A DNA stretch of 64,000 bases, from positions 6,900,445-6,964,444 of the forward strand of contig ML681964.1 in NCBI GenBank assembly GCA_007922195.1, read 5' to 3'. This stretch comes from Podocnemis expansa. Its lineage: Eukaryota > Chordata > Testudines > Podocnemididae. Both the position numbers and the translations under genes were made by a program. Of the stretch, positions 31,001 through 50,541 are shown in pieces. Each line of letters begins with the position of its first letter. Within the stretch, counting starts at the first letter, position 1. Under the pieces are notes generated by a model. The model had not been told where the DNA came from and did no database searches. It saw only the letters and a program-made list of their open reading frames with translations.

Positions 31001-32374
31001 ACTTCTGTTATACAGAATGACTGCTGTACTGTATTTTCCCCTAGAAAGAAGCTAGTGTTCTCAGTCGATGATGGAACTTTGCTAGCTGAATATCATCTGT
31101 CTGATACATTTGTGCTTCGTCTTTTTATAGCATCCAGGTATTCTTTAAAGGCTTTTCTCTGCTAAATACCTTTAGCTGATAGGCTAGCAAGATAAAGCTC
31201 ATTTGGGCTATTTTTTTTTAAAGGGGTGTGTGTGTGTGTGTGGAGTAACACCTGAATGCCATACCACTTCTTGCAAAACACAAGACATGCTTATTTAGTA
31301 TTCAAAAGGTATGAGAGGGAGGAAAGGAATGGCTTGATAGCAGTGCCACAGAAGAGACAGGTGAATCATGGACCATAGCTGGGTATTTTGTTTGCTGAGT
31401 TATAGGGCTTGAGTAGGTTGCAGAGATTATGTTCTTGAGGTCTGCTTTTTCCAAATCAGCTCTCCCCTTGTTGGGCAGACACAAAGCTTCTCGTGTATGA
31501 GTCTGGAAGGCCACTTGCTCATCCTCCATGGCAAATGAAAGATGCTGTGATCTTGACTAAATCACAAGGTGGAAATGGTGCCATTAGAGTTGCAACATTA
31601 GCATGATTGCTAGAACTTAAAGTGGTAGTCCTGACTTTCTCAGATGGTCATGACAGTCTCTGTGAGCTGCACAACAATCTGGGGCTTGGAAAGCAGCAGT
31701 CTGGGGCAGATCTTGACTGCCTTCCACTGTACTGTCATCACCTTTCTGAATTGAGTGTAAAATGCTGCCATTCACCTTCACTAACATGCTACTCTCTTGT
31801 CATGTGTGTATATGATAAAGTGCCAGGCAAAAGTAGAAGGTGGCTGTACAGCTTTGCTTACTACCAGTATGGGTTTCCATTGGGTGACATGATGCACCAC
31901 TCTCCTGTCTCCCTCTGGCTGCAGAGAGCATTGCCCACATTGCTCTGAGCACAGCATGTGACACACAAGTTTCAATCCCACATTCTGCTACTTCAAAACT
32001 GTAGAACATGTTTAGGGTGAGCTGGTTGAGAGAAAAGACTCTGAATGGCCTAAAACTGCTGCACGCTATTTAACATATTCTTCACAGTGGCTGATCTGTG
32101 TGTACCACTCTTTCCTGTTCCATCTTCCTTCCAGGTAACCATTGTCGTCTTAGGAAACAAAACTGACCTCCTGGAGCAAAGACAAGTTGAGACTGAGGTA
32201 GCACAGCAATGGGCAAAGGCGGAAAAAGTGAGACTGTGGGAGGTGACTGTGACAGATCGGAAAACACTCATCGATCCTTTCACTTGGTTAGCCAGCAAAC
32301 TTTCCCAGTCCCAGAACAAGTCAGCATTTCCCTTGCCTGGGAGGAAGAGCAAAGGCAATAACTGTGATAACTAA
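21949..32374 (+). CDS. NKIRAS1: NKIRAS1, NF-kappaB inhibitor-interacting Ras-like protein 1 (kappaB-Ras1), complete spliced coding region
   Basis: kappaB-Ras1 is a small atypical Ras-like protein that binds I-kappaB-beta and slows its degradation, and also acts with RalGAP on Ral signalling; it is cytoplasmic. Exons 21,949-22,042, 30,070-30,311 and 32,135-32,374 join in phase to give 191 residues, against about 192 in human. Visible motifs are the P-loop GMPSVGKT (11-18), switch II region YDTMGLQEG (60-68) and NKTD (120-123), with no C-terminal CAAX lipidation box, as in the family. The wording ETDRGVKEQ and [12 protein letters not shown] favours NKIRAS1 over NKIRAS2. Two positions differ from the human protein as I recall it: Pro13, at the Ras Gly12 site, and Met63. 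The ATG is preceded by GCAGCAAG; the acceptor may be at 21,944, leaving a four-base leader in this exon, but an upstream acceptor (GAACAG) is also possible. Confidence 0.96.
23347..23930 (-). repeat. Possible solo LTR of an endogenous retrovirus-like element
   Basis: Read on the minus strand, a TATA-like block TATATAAACCCTGACTGG (about 23,583) is followed by a CCAAT box (CAACCAATCAGA, near 23,530) and, roughly 200 bases after the TATA, by two AATAAA signals (23,374-23,379 and 23,347-23,352). This is the order of an LTR. No terminal TG...CA pair, target duplication or second LTR could be fixed, and no retroviral protein frame is present. Confidence 0.3.
25918..25985 (-). repeat. CR1 3' tail fragment
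   Basis: TCTAGGCTTTAAGGCTGGG, AGGGACCACC and CCAGTTAGGCCACC resemble the inverted 3' end of CR1 LINEs. It is short and diverged. Confidence 0.4.
26801..27002. mobile_element. Probable non-autonomous hAT-type element
   Basis: The left end is CAGTGTTTCC and the inverted right end CAGTGGTTCCCAATC. The flanking 8-mers ATACAGAA and ATATGGAT agree at only 5 positions. An internal TGCCATGG motif occurs three times (26,820, 26,860 and 26,971). It is 202 bp, close in size to its relatives. Confidence 0.5.
27715..28164. mobile_element. Inverted-repeat element of the GTGACCA type
   Basis: The left end TAGAGTGACCACCTGTCCC is mirrored by a right end reading TAAGGTGACCATCTTTTC when inverted. The interior is about 410 bases and G+C-rich. 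The open frames on both strands between 27,892 and 28,220 are compositional. Related to the element at 20,338-20,619. Confidence 0.5.
29226..29483. mobile_element. Inverted-repeat element related to that at 53,977
   Basis: The left end TAGGGCTAGTCTTCACTG and the inverted right end TAGGCAGGTCTACACTG are similar. No convincing target duplication was found. Confidence 0.45.
30070..30311 (+). CDS. NKIRAS1: NKIRAS1 second coding exon
   Basis: Encodes the end of codon 32 to residue 112. It contains ETDRGVKEQ, the switch II region YDTMGLQEG and the core helix [14 protein letters not shown]. The acceptor is TTTAAAACAG and the donor GAG/GTAAAA. Confidence 0.96.
30678..30930. mobile_element. Palindromic retroposon, nearly full length, with 8 bp duplication
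   Basis: GACAGTAT lies on both sides (30,678-30,685 and 30,923-30,930). Inside are AAACAAGAAGTCTGGTGG, the two inverted hairpin arms joined near 30,780-30,800 and the intact terminal block GACTAATATGGC. As in the copy at 1,182, the end beginning ACAAACAAG is the short one. It lies in the last NKIRAS1 intron. Confidence 0.75.
32135..32374 (+). CDS. NKIRAS1: NKIRAS1 last coding exon
   Basis: Encodes residues 113-191 and the stop TAA. It contains the guanine-specificity motif NKTD and the C-terminal basic segment. The acceptor is CTTCCTTCCAG. Confidence 0.96.
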   Translation, partial: VTIVVLGNKTDLLEQRQVETEVAQQWAKAEKVRLWEVTVTDRKTLIDPFTWLASKLSQSQNKSAFPLPGRKSKGNNCDN

Positions 32375-33323
32375 AAGCCCTCTTCCCGAGGAGGCTGTTT
32401 GAGTTATGTGTTGCCACAATGGCATGGTCTTGTGTTCTGCCATCTGCTTTGCACGCTTGTTTGGTTTTTTGAGGGAATTAAAATCAGCAAGCTCAGGAAC
32501 ATAGGGGTCTTTCATTCCAGTGTTTGCTTGGAAAATCACAGGTGGTCAAGGTGTTGAGCACACCATAGGGACACAAACTGTAAACTTGTAATAGTCAGGG
32601 GGCTGATTTTAATGGGAAGCTCTATTAAGGCCCACTTCAGTATAGAGATGCACGCAGTGACAGCTGTCTACATCCCCACACATGGCCATTTCACGGTCCT
32701 TTTGGGTCAAGTTCTCGAGTGTACAGTTCTTAAGTTACTCCAGACAAAGCACACAGCTGTACAGCCTCTGCTGCAATGGTAAGAACTCCTGACTACAGGA
32801 AAGGAAAAAGTTTGGGAATTTCTTCTTGGGGCTAGGAAAAGAATAGTTATGATGTATATTCTACCCTTGGTACCTCACAAAGGTGTACCATGTGGGTGGT
32901 GTGTACAGTTAGGGAAGTTCTAGGACACTTATGTGAGACTGCTCCAGTAGCAGAGGGATGAGAACATTGCCTGCCTGGCAGCGATAGACACACAGCAGGA
33001 ACACTGATGTCTATAGAAATGGTGACATTTTGTGAGTGATCCTAAGATAGATCAGTCCCCACTTAAAAAGGTGCTGGAATCTGATGCGACTTCCTTATAG
33101 TTTCCACTAGCCTCATCCAATATTGGGAAGTGTTGCTTGATAGTGGGTATGTAGTCAAGTGAGGAGGGTTACAGGATTGTCCATGGATTTGATTAGAAGA
33201 TAGTGCTCCTGGAATCAGGCTACAGTGGGTTTTATAAAGACCCCGTTCCCAGGATGCATGACTGGAATGCTTACATTGGTAACTACATACAGTTTTACAG
33301 CCGTCTGTGAGAGAGCATAGCAT

Positions 33324-33484
33324 CAGGGTTGGCCCAAGGGTTTTTGGCAACCTAGGTGAACTATGACTTTGGTACCCTCCCCCATATTAATATTTTTTTA
33401 AACAGAGAAAAAAATTGATTCTGTCTACTTTGGTGCCCGGCCTAGGTAAGTACCCAGTTCCCCTATATGGGTGTGCTGGCCCTG
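33324..33484. mobile_element. Possible hAT-type element
   Basis: The ends CAGGGTTGGCCC and, inverted, CAGGGCCAGCAC are similar. The flanking 8-mers CATAGCAT and CACCGAAT match at 5 positions only. Length 161 bp. Confidence 0.4.
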
Positions 33485-36023
33485 CACCGAATGATAGACA
33501 AATGAATACATGGATAATGATTAGAACCACAGTTTTGTTTTAAAGACACTTGTGATCTACGTTATGCTAGCTACGTTATATACTTACCCCCCATTCTTGA
33601 TGACCTGGGAGAGAAAAGGTCAAGCTCCTCAATACTTGAGTGGGAGATGGAGAGAGAGGTTGTGCTGTAGAGCAAAGAGATACAAGGCTAAGCTTAATAC
33701 TTTGAATAATACCAAGTATAGACTAAGAACAAAAGAACCTGACAAAGTAAAATACGTACCAATTGGATAAATATCTTTAGCTCTACTTTTACTAGAAGCA
33801 AACCAGGAGTGACACTGTCCTGGAAAAAGACCTGGAGCCCTGCCCCCTGGGCCCAATTCGCCACCCTGGGCAGGGCCTGGATCAGGCTCCTGCTGCCAGC
33901 AGCTCAGCCCCAGATCCCTGGGCAGAGCCAGGGCCAGGCAAGAACCCTGGATCCCCGGCTTGGGCTGCGGCCAGGGGGGTGCTCTGCCACTGCGGGGCAC
34001 TCGGGTACTGGTCCTGGGACTTGGGGCACGTGCCTTCCCTGTGCCCAGTACCAGCGACACCAATGAAGCAAATACAAAATGCCTCCCTGATTAATGTGGG
34101 TTGCGCCTTTTATACCCTGAACACTATGGGACTATGTCCAAACTTGGTTGCTTCACTCTCAGTTATTATGGTATACTTATACTAGAGGCAGGCAGGTTTG
34201 TGTGTATGAATGATATATTTGTTCTTCTAGGTGGTTTGCTCATTTTACCTTTGTTATTTCTGATCACTTTCACGGTGTACTGTGACGTTTACTTGGGGCC
34301 TAAGCTGAGGCAGCCCCCCCCATTTTCATGCCTCCTGAGTAATTTATGGTGAAGGTTACTTATGACCATATGTATCTTATCCTTTAACTCAGTATTACTT
34401 GTCTGGGCCAAAGATTCTGGACATGCTATGGTAATGGCCTTAGCTTTTCATACAAGATGTGGCCTGTAGGCATCTTGCATTACAGCTATAATACCTTAAT
34501 ATAAATCTGTAACTGTTATAAAACATGCTTGTGCTTAAGTTTATTTTAAAAAGTATATACACATGCAAGTGTGCTAGTTCTATTGGCTACAGAAGTGACA
34601 TTTACTCTTATGGGGTATGCACAACAGAAAGAAGGCTTGAGGAGCAATTAAAAAATAATCTAGGGGAGTAACTATATGTAAATTTTGTTCCACTCCTACT
34701 CTCAACTGAAGCAAAATGCTGGTCCCTAGTCATGCTTAGGTATCTAATGGTCTTACTGACACACAAGGGCACAGCTTCTCTGCTGATGGTCTGTTAGCTC
34801 TTAGCTGAAATTCTCCAACTGCTAGGGAGTAGGAGATAAAGAGGGCTACAGTTACTACCACCCCCCCAAGGAGCAAACAAACACTGCTGGCCAGCTATAT
34901 GGGAAGTTACAATAGCCCACATCTTGCATTCAGCAGAAAGACTGAGACAGTGTACCTGCAGTGGACTAGATCAGTATAAATTATATCACTTGGGGGTCTG
35001 AATAAGCCACTGCCCTGAGTGATGCCATGATAGTGAGATACATGTGGGCATGGACTGCACTGTGTCAGCAGGAGAGCAAAGTTCCATGGTCTTCCACCTA
35101 AGTAATAGGTGATATTTTAAATAGCAGAATGCTGTACTGTCATGATTCAGCAACACCATAGTAGTTATTTGTGGTGTTATTTGCCAGTCAGTGTTGATGG
35201 CTGTGCTACCCCTTTACGTATGTGCCTGCAACAATTTTCTGCTACACAGTGATACTAATAGCTCACTGCAACATCTGAACAGCCAATGAGGATGGTGCGA
35301 TAATACAATTTACCAAAATGAAGCAATTTTTTACGATGGACTCACCCAGATACTGTTCAACTTTTTACCTTGCTCAGTGAGGTAGTTCAGGATCATCATT
35401 CTTCCTTTGCCCAAGGTGCATGATGAGCAAAACAGCTATTAAATCTTCAGTCATTTGCTATTCCTTATGAATGAGCCAGCACCTGCTCCACTCTACTTGA
35501 AACCTGCATGGTTTCTGTTGCAGGATGCCAGCTGACTAAGAGCAGCTGTAGAATACCACCCACTATCTAATTTCCTGCACGTGAACCTCTCCACACAAGG
35601 GACTTGACTGTTTACATGCAGTCATTGCAGAAGACAAGTTACTTGGTTTTGAAAGCAGGATGAAGGTAGGTCTAACTTTTACCTACAGTGGGTCTCCAGC
35701 TTTTAAATGCCATAACCCCCATGTGATGAAATTAAGGAGTTCCCATCTACCCTCACCAAAGAGGAAGTAGGTGTGCCACCCCAGCTGTCATAGCTGTCAG
35801 GTGGAGAACCCATGCTCAGGCTGACATGATTCAGTTTCATATCAGCCATGTGGATGTGCCAGGTGGCTGGATAACCAAACACTACCTATGATGTCACCAG
35901 CTGAGTGGGTGTTCTGTGTCACGGAGCAGGGAGAGCAGGCAGACAACACCAAAAATCTGTGGGGTTGGACTGAACAGTTTTACTGATTAGATGTGTGTAT
36001 CATCAGCTTCCATATCCTGAATC

Positions 36024-36233
36024 CTATAGAGCAGGGGTGGCCAAAATCATGCCCCCTCCTTCCTTCCCAGGCAGAATCCTTTAACCCCAACCGGAAACTC
36101 TGAGCCACCCAGGCTGGTAGCTAGAGCATGAAGGAGGGGGTGGGGGTGTAAGGGGATGCCACAATCTATACTTTAAGTGTAAAAGAGCAGCATGTGGCTC
36201 ACGAGCCACAGTTTGCCCAGACCTGTTATAGAT
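36024..36233. mobile_element. Non-autonomous hAT-type element (36,032-36,225)
   Basis: The ends are CAGGGGTGGCCAAA and, inverted, CAGGTCTGGGCAAA. The flanks CTATAGAG and TTATAGAT agree at 6 of 8. Internal GCATGTGGCTCACGAGCC is shared in part with the nested element at 20,781, so both belong to one subfamily. Confidence 0.65.
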
Positions 36234-37078
36234 GATGCTAAGGGGTTATAAGACAGGAGAAAGTTCTACATTATTTGCTCCCCTGGCTGTGATCCATATG
36301 GTCTAGTTACATACAGATCACAGCAAAACAGAAGAAACCAGATCGCAGAGGAAAATGTGGTAACATGGCTTCAAATTGCCACTGTAGAACTTCACCATAG
36401 AGATTTGGTATGGCCCTGAGAAGGGTTCCACCCATTAGCGTAAGTAACCCACCTCCGAGGCAGTAGCTTGGTCAAGGGAAGAATTCTGTTTGTTAAAAAG
36501 GGAGAAGGATCAGGTCCAGTCAGGAACGGAATGGGTATATGGTGCCCTTAATCACAATATTTGTTCCCTTTATACATCCAACCTAGTAGGAAGTAGCCAC
36601 GACCCTCCTAGACCTATACAAGTAAGCCCAGAATATAGGCTCCAGAAGATGTATATACTTTCTAACATGCTAAATACAATATACATAATGCAACAGATGC
36701 ATGCATAATATACATCATGCCTAAATCCCTACATGGTTTCACTATACTAATATGCCAGTAAAATGATTAGAGCATACTTAATATACAACATATAATTAGG
36801 CCACTTGTGTTTGTTGTTATGAAATATTTGGGTACCAAATACAGTTCTGACCAATGAAATGTTCAAAGTTCCTTTGACCTCTCTGGTATCTGGTCCCCAT
36901 CAGCCTGTTTACCACAGTAAGGTTAATGGCTAGCTAGCATGCCATCACAGTAAACTGATTTTGCTCAACTTTGAATGGATTTCACTCAACTTTCCTTTGT
37001 TAGATGTACCTTAGGTCAACCCTAACAGCTCAGTCACTGCTCTGCTTAGGCATTAAGGACATAGGTGATTTCTAACTG

Positions 37079-38438
37079 GTCAACACCAGCGGTCACCAAC
37101 CTTCTTAAACAATCACTTTTAGAATCTACATGGAACACAAGAGCTACCCTTTAGAAAGGCTACTTTGCTATACATAAGTCATCTAGGGTGACACCTGTGG
37201 TTGTACACTATCAGAGTGTTGTGAAGTCTGGGTTGTAGTTTGAGGTGGCCAGTCTCATATTGTCCATCAGATGCACATCTGTAAGATGTGTAGTATTCGG
37301 ACTTAATGACTTTCATTTGGGAAAAAAACCCCTCACAGAGACATGGGGACCCAAAGTAGGCTTTCACTTTCACTGCACACAATGACAGAAGAGAGTACTT
37401 TTCTCTGTTTACAATTCTCCAGAAGTCTTTGTCCCTTGACCTAGCTCTCAGCTCTAAGTCATTCTGCATGGTGATTATTTCCATGTCAAGTCCACTGCTT
37501 TGCTCAAACACCTGCTGAAAAATTGCTGTCAGATTTCTAATCCACCTGAAGTAGAGTTGGAGAAAAACATTGATTTCTTCTGTCTACCTCCTGAAATCAT
37601 CTGTTGAATTCCTTCTCCAATTTATTCAAGAGGTCACAGGATATTTTTGGATAGAACCATGCCTCAGCTGGGCTGCATCCCCGATTCTTTCTATGCACTG
37701 GCTGTCCACCTCCCCTATCCTTTCCCCTTTCCCACCCCCAGCCCTCTGCAGCCTCCCTGATCTGACTTCCAGCTCCTGCCTTGCGCTGCCTCCCCAAGCC
37801 CAGATCCAGCCCAACACTGCCTCTCTGACCCCTGCCTTTGCTTTGGCCCTATACTGCTTTACAGATCCCTTCCCCAACTCCTTTCTTGACTCCATGATGC
37901 CTCCCCAAACCCCTTCCCTGCTCAGCTGCCCTGTCTCCGATCCCCTTCCTTGAAGCAGCCATGCTCTGCCTCCCAAACCCCTGCCCTGGCTCTGCATTAC
38001 CTCCCCAACCCCTCCTGCAGCTGGGCTGCCTCCCAGCTCCCTGCCCTGTGGCAGCCACACTTTGACTCCATGACCCCTGCCCTGCAGCAGCTGCACAGCC
38101 TCCCAGATCCCTTCCCTGCCTTGCTCCAGCCATGCTGCCTCCTGGACCCTTCTCTGGCCACAGCCCTGTGCTGCCTCCTGGACCTCCAACCCCCTGCTAG
38201 CTCCTGATCTGCCCTGCTACTTGCTCCCCCCCTCCAACCTCACCTGACCAAATCCAGCCCTTGGAGTCTGCTCCCTGGCCTGGGCTTTCTATTCGTGTGC
38301 CATGTGTGAGCAGGGCAGGACATTTAAAACAGCCTGAACTGGCCACAGGTCCCAGGTGTCAGTCTGAAATAAACTATTCCAGCCTCTGCAATTGACCTGC
38401 TGATCATGACTAACCAGTTGGGGACCACTGGTCTACAC
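37079..38438. mobile_element. Long non-autonomous hAT-type element (37,087-38,430)
   Basis: The ends are CAGCGGTCACCAACC and, inverted, CAGTGGTCCCCAACTGG. The flanks GTCAACAC and GTCTACAC agree at 7 of 8. At 1.34 kb it is the longest such element in the window. Between about 37,660 and 38,240 the interior is strongly pyrimidine-biased, with repeated CTGCCTCCC-like units. Long open frames on both strands there (127 residues plus, 187 minus) follow from this bias and show no transposase motif. Confidence 0.7.
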
Positions 38439-39014
38439 TGAAAACTTCTGTCGATCTAGCTACCATTTTCTCTCTGAGGTGGATTAACTCCAGTGACAGG
38501 AGAATCCCCTCCATCACTTTTAGCGAGCAATAGCCTGATAACCTAGCCACCTTAGAGCTAGATTGTCCATAAATCTTACGTGGCAGTTCTCGTGACCTTA
38601 ATCATTTTACAGCAAGTTGAAATCTGTAGGTAGCACCCTCAGTCTTCCCAGCTCTTCATACATGTTGTATCCAGCCCAATTCTCTTATGCCACCATTCCT
38701 TTTCCTCTTCTGTCTGCTCATCCCCCTCCAACTGAGGTACAGCTCTCTCCCTCCCTCTCATTACGGCTGTTACAGACACTCCCCTCAGCCCCTCACCTTC
38801 AGCCCATCCTTAGGCATGACACAGTTCCTTCTGCATTCTCAGCTGTTCTCATCGAAGAGCAGTGCTTCAAAACCAGCTTTGGGAGAAGCTGACCTTAAAG
38901 ACAAGATGCACAGAATGTACAGCAGTGTGCTGGGACAGATATACAGAGCCCTTCCAGCTCTCCTCTATTCATCCAGACTGTTCCTAAGGCATGTGGTGCT
39001 GAAGCTGACCTGAG

Positions 39015-39115
39015 GCAGAGCTCTGTGTCAGCACAAGAGCTTGTCTCTCTCACCAACGGAAGCTGATCTAACAAAAGATATCACCTCACACACTGTCTCT
39101 TTTTTTCTGTGGTAT
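39015..39115 (+). repeat. Retroposon tail module, second copy
   Basis: Contains CAGAGCTCTGTGTCAGC, AGAGCTTGTCTCTCTCACCAA, AAAAGATATCACCTCAC. It is the same family as 71-155. CCTGAGG before the hairpin resembles the CTGANGA box of the palindromic family. Confidence 0.5.
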
Positions 39116-39376
39116 CAGCTAGTACATACTAATCTAGAAAAGCCTTTCAAATACGGAAGCAGTAGGAGCTGTTTACTACAAAGCACCGCATCTAGGCAAA
39201 GTTGTCATTGATAAATCAGTGCAGGGAACTCTTCCCTGAACATTTTGAGACAGCAGATAGCCTACAGGTAAAATCAGTGGATAGTGACTATTTCTTTGAT
39301 CAAAATGTATTGGGAAGAAGCTATTTCAGCAAAATGACAAAGCAGGTCTCAAAGCAGAAATAATTTTTTAAATATT

Positions 39377-39382
39377 TTTATT
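39377..39382 (-). terminator. UBE2E1: UBE2E1 candidate polyadenylation signal
   Basis: AATAAA on the minus strand, about 710 bases after the UBE2E1 stop. The transcript would end near 39,358. Other signals may be used. Confidence 0.5.
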
Positions 39383-40091
39383 AGCACAGTAACAAATGCA
39401 GACTTCAGTAGCCCACAACATACAACCAATCCACTGAGTGACTCCTATTCCACGCCTTACAGTTAAACAGCTTAAGGTATTTCACTACAGGTTGCCATAA
39501 ATCCTGATTAAAACATTTATTCTTTTCACAAAAGTAGATTGGCATATAAAATAATACATTAACTACTTCTCATTTTTATGAGGCCATAAATCCATTCCTC
39601 TGTATTACATATCATGAGATGAGTCTTTTAAAAGGATTTGTTAAATACCAAACACACCCTCCCAACGGGGGAAAAAAAAATCCCAACATCTTCTACAAAC
39701 ACAAAAAAACCCAGTGTGTAGAGTCTTCAAAGGACTTTTCCATAAATGTCAACATACGGACCTGTACAAAATTAAGCTGTTTTTATCTTTTACATATCGC
39801 AAGCAACTGAACCAGAAAAACGTCTAAGGTTACATTCTTGGTCCTATATGTGAGCTAATATTGCCGAACTAATGACTGTCTTAAAATATGCTATTCCCAA
39901 TTCTAGCTGTCTACTGTAGCAAGATACCTTAAGTTACAACAACAAAAATCTTAGGAAATAAAAGACTGAATAAAATCTGTTATAGAAATACCCTACTCTT
40001 TACCAGCACCCTCCCTCCCCCCACTTCAAAATCAATAAGCAGCTCTTTCCATCACAGACAAATAATGCAAGAGTTTTGACAAAAATCCATT

Positions 40092-47243
<7,152 letters not shown>

Positions 47244-50200
47244 CTGTGAAATAAAAATATGCATATATTTAGGAGGTAAAGCTATAAAATATAATTGCAA
47301 TAAATATGATCCCAGATTTAAAAAAAAAAATAGCTGAATCCCGAAGATGTGGTATTTAATATATGATGCAGAAGTAAGAACTATAATAAAAAGTAAACTT
47401 CTTTCTTTCAAGCTTCATTACAATTCTATACCTGGACAGGTGTATCATTGTTCAAGACTAAGTGGGGCATGTTATTTCACTGAGATCTGGAGAGAGAGGA
47501 GAAATGATTTTCTGTGTTTTAAATCCCTTTCTGTTGATCAGGATGTTTGGAACAAGTATACCCTCCCCCTTTGTCCTTCCAGACACAAACAAAAATGCGT
47601 ACCACTTCAAGTAGCATCAGTTCAATGCAACAAGAAACACTGGTAATGGTAGTTAAGTACTACACAGCTTCAAAAAGGAAAATTCTACTACATTTTAGAA
47701 AGAACTGTTTCATCTTGACCCTTATGCAACTTTATTACATGGATTCAATGAGTTTCACCTCACAGATCATATTAAAATTGAAATCTTGCTTACTGGTATG
47801 TCATTAAACAAATTAGAGCATGAAAAAGGATTATCCTCATTGTGTATTTTTTTTTTTAATTTGATGTGATCAACATGAGGTATTTTTCTATATTTCTTAC
47901 ATTTCTACTGAACAGCAGTTCATTTGCTTTAATTGAGTGGATCAAAACTATATCATGATACTTTACAACGTCACAATTATCCCTGCTTGGCCATAGTACA
48001 TTCTCCCTCTAGTGCCTTATGGAGAACACACTACATCTTGAAACTAACTGAAAACTAAAGCTGGTGCAGAATGTAAATGCTCACAGAGGACAATCTTGTG
48101 GAGAACATAAAACACTAGTACTCTATAGTGTGTAATGAGTCCATGGGAGTTGCAAAGTCAAGCTCAAAGCACTAATTTTAATCTGTAAAGTCCCAAATAG
48201 TTTTGGACCCAGTTACCTAAGAATCACCTCTCTCTGTGTTACTGGGCAGTTATCAGCTGAGATACTCAAACTGGAACTCTCTTTCTTTAATGGGATGGAA
48301 CTGCTAGCTGGGGATGCTCCATGAAAGCACTTGACTTTGGAATTCACTTTTCCCCTTGTGCTGCAAAAACCTGGATTTAACATTCCAGACACACTGCAAA
48401 GACTATTCCCCCCCGGTCAGTGAGATAGGTGGATGTGTAAATTAAAGATCTTTTATTCATTATTATAATTATGGGCATTAATATTGGACACAGAAGGCAT
48501 CTAATGCACTCAGTATGGATGTGATAATGTGAAGGGATCAGAAGTAATTGAGGGATGGATGTTTATAAGCTGCATTATAAACAGAAATAAATAAATACAC
48601 ATAATTCTAGATCACATCTTGTAAAGCTTCCAATACTCAAGTCCAGACTGCTTTTTTGCTCTTTATGCTGCTGGTGAATGTATTCCTGAATGTAGGGGTA
48701 AGCAAAGGGAAGAGGAGAAGGAAGGTTGTATCAAATACTTCTAAAATCTAATCTTCAGGCTACAATCCAATAAATGTCCATGGTATTTTGCTGATTAATT
48801 TTAACAGCAAGACCTGTACTCGAAGATTTCTTTTTATGCCTCCTCACATCCTCCCCAATGTGTAAACTTTTAAAAAACTAGCACAAAAATTACACACCAC
48901 ACATTGGTAAAGATTTCTCTCATTCAAACCCAAAGCTTCATGAAGTTCATGAAACGAGACTTGGAACAAAAACACTAATGTAAAGTAAAATCCATTCCAT
49001 CCTCTGCCCCCTAAAGACTGGTGATATCCATCTCCTCCCTAATTATTTCTCTTTGTCCTGTATAGGCCCATTTATCTAGATGCCTAGCTCTACAGCTACT
49101 AGATGTGTAATGGGCTGTGACACTACCGTATTTCTACAAGAAGCTCTGCCTCTAGTGGCATGCAGCATCTGAACCATGCAAAGTTATTGAAAAGGACACT
49201 CTTGGGTGCCCTTAGCCACTACACCAAGAAATTACCTTTTGGAGTGGTATTGAAACACTATCATTACTCTAAGTTGCACCAGTCAACCCCTTAAGATGGG
49301 ACTACTGCATGGAACATGTCCTTGCAATTTGTTAATATCAATTTACTGTTGGAATTTACAAAGCAAGAACTGTCAACTGGGAGTACTTCAATGTGGGAAG
49401 ATGGGAGAAGTAATATGTGTTCAGCATACTAAATACAACTCTCCGAGCCTATGAGAAATATTTCAATATTTTATTCTGCATTTCATTTCCAGTTGAAGCC
49501 CAAAAGGACTGTCAATAAAAATACATGTCTTAAAAATATTATTCTTAATACTTCAGGAAATCTCTTATACCCTATCAGACTTCCAATTAGAGTTACTAAT
49601 GCATGTTAGGTGCCTTCCTTTACAGATGAAGTAATGTATAACTGGAGGTTTGGATTAAATATATATATCTCACATCTTTGTAAAACATCAGTAGACGTTT
49701 CTCCAATATTTTATTAAAAAGTTATACATGTAGCCGACTTTCAAGCCTTTAGTTTCAATTAACAGTGTGAAATAGCTGGAGGATTTCAATTTTTGAACAG
49801 CACAACTGATGTCTTATAAAAAGCCTGAAAAAGTGAGATTCAAGTCACTTATACAATGCTACGTTACTTGGGTTTACATTAGGATTAGGTACTATCAAGT
49901 GGCTCAGCACCCAAGTGGTTATTAGAAAAATGATGGTACATGAATGGACTTTAAGTACAGTGACATTAACATTTGTGAAGATATAAAAAGAAGCCAAAAG
50001 GTGAGGAATTACATTCTTTGCTTAAAAGTAATTTGCAATTATCATTTCCAAAGAACACATCACTATGTAGCTATATGGTGCATAGACACAACTGATACCT
50101 CCAATGATCTGCATAACCGCTGTACTCAAGTTAAGTGACTATAACAGATGGATGCAACATTTAGCAACTGTCAAACACTTGGCCATTTGGAAGATGATTT

Positions 50201-50333
50201 ACAAATATATAAACTGATTCCAATACAAAACAGTTACAACATACTGTATTAAATCCAAGAGCCCACAAGTGTCTACCTCCAAAAAAAATGGGGTGGGGGT
50301 GGGGGAGGAATGAGTTTGTGGCAGTTGGGGGTG

Positions 50334-50541
50334 TGTTAAAACAGTGGTTTTCAAACATTTTTCCTCAGGACCCACTTGAAAAAAAATAATCATCTATACC
50401 TGTGACCCAGCTACTTAAAATCTGAGCAATGCTTTCCAGTCTTTTGGCGGCAGCAGCCAGGGGCGCTGCAACCCAGTAGCTGAGGGTCTGCAACCCAGTA
50501 TTGAGTCCTGACCCATGATTTGAAAAACCACTGTATTAAGA
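50334..50541. mobile_element. Non-autonomous hAT-type element (50,342-50,533)
   Basis: The ends are CAGTGGTTTTCAAA and, inverted, CAGTGGTTTTTCAAA. The flanks TGTTAAAA and TATTAAGA agree at 6 of 8. It is 192 bp, the same length as its sister at 9,861-10,052. Confidence 0.75.

Larger units (their letters stand above)
32375..39357. other. NKIRAS1 3' UTR and intergenic region to UBE2E1
   Basis: The NKIRAS1 3' UTR must begin at 32,375. Its end is unclear: there is an ATTAAA at 32,477 but no strong AATAAA nearby. The rest holds hAT-type elements, a GC-rich block at 33,790-34,066 and AT-rich sequence with no recognised gene. Confidence 0.6.

Noticed and set aside
37626..38189. 187-residue minus-strand open frame with Gly/Gln/Glu-rich text
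   Set aside because: It is the complement of the pyrimidine-rich array in a hAT-type element, and no transposase motif is visible.
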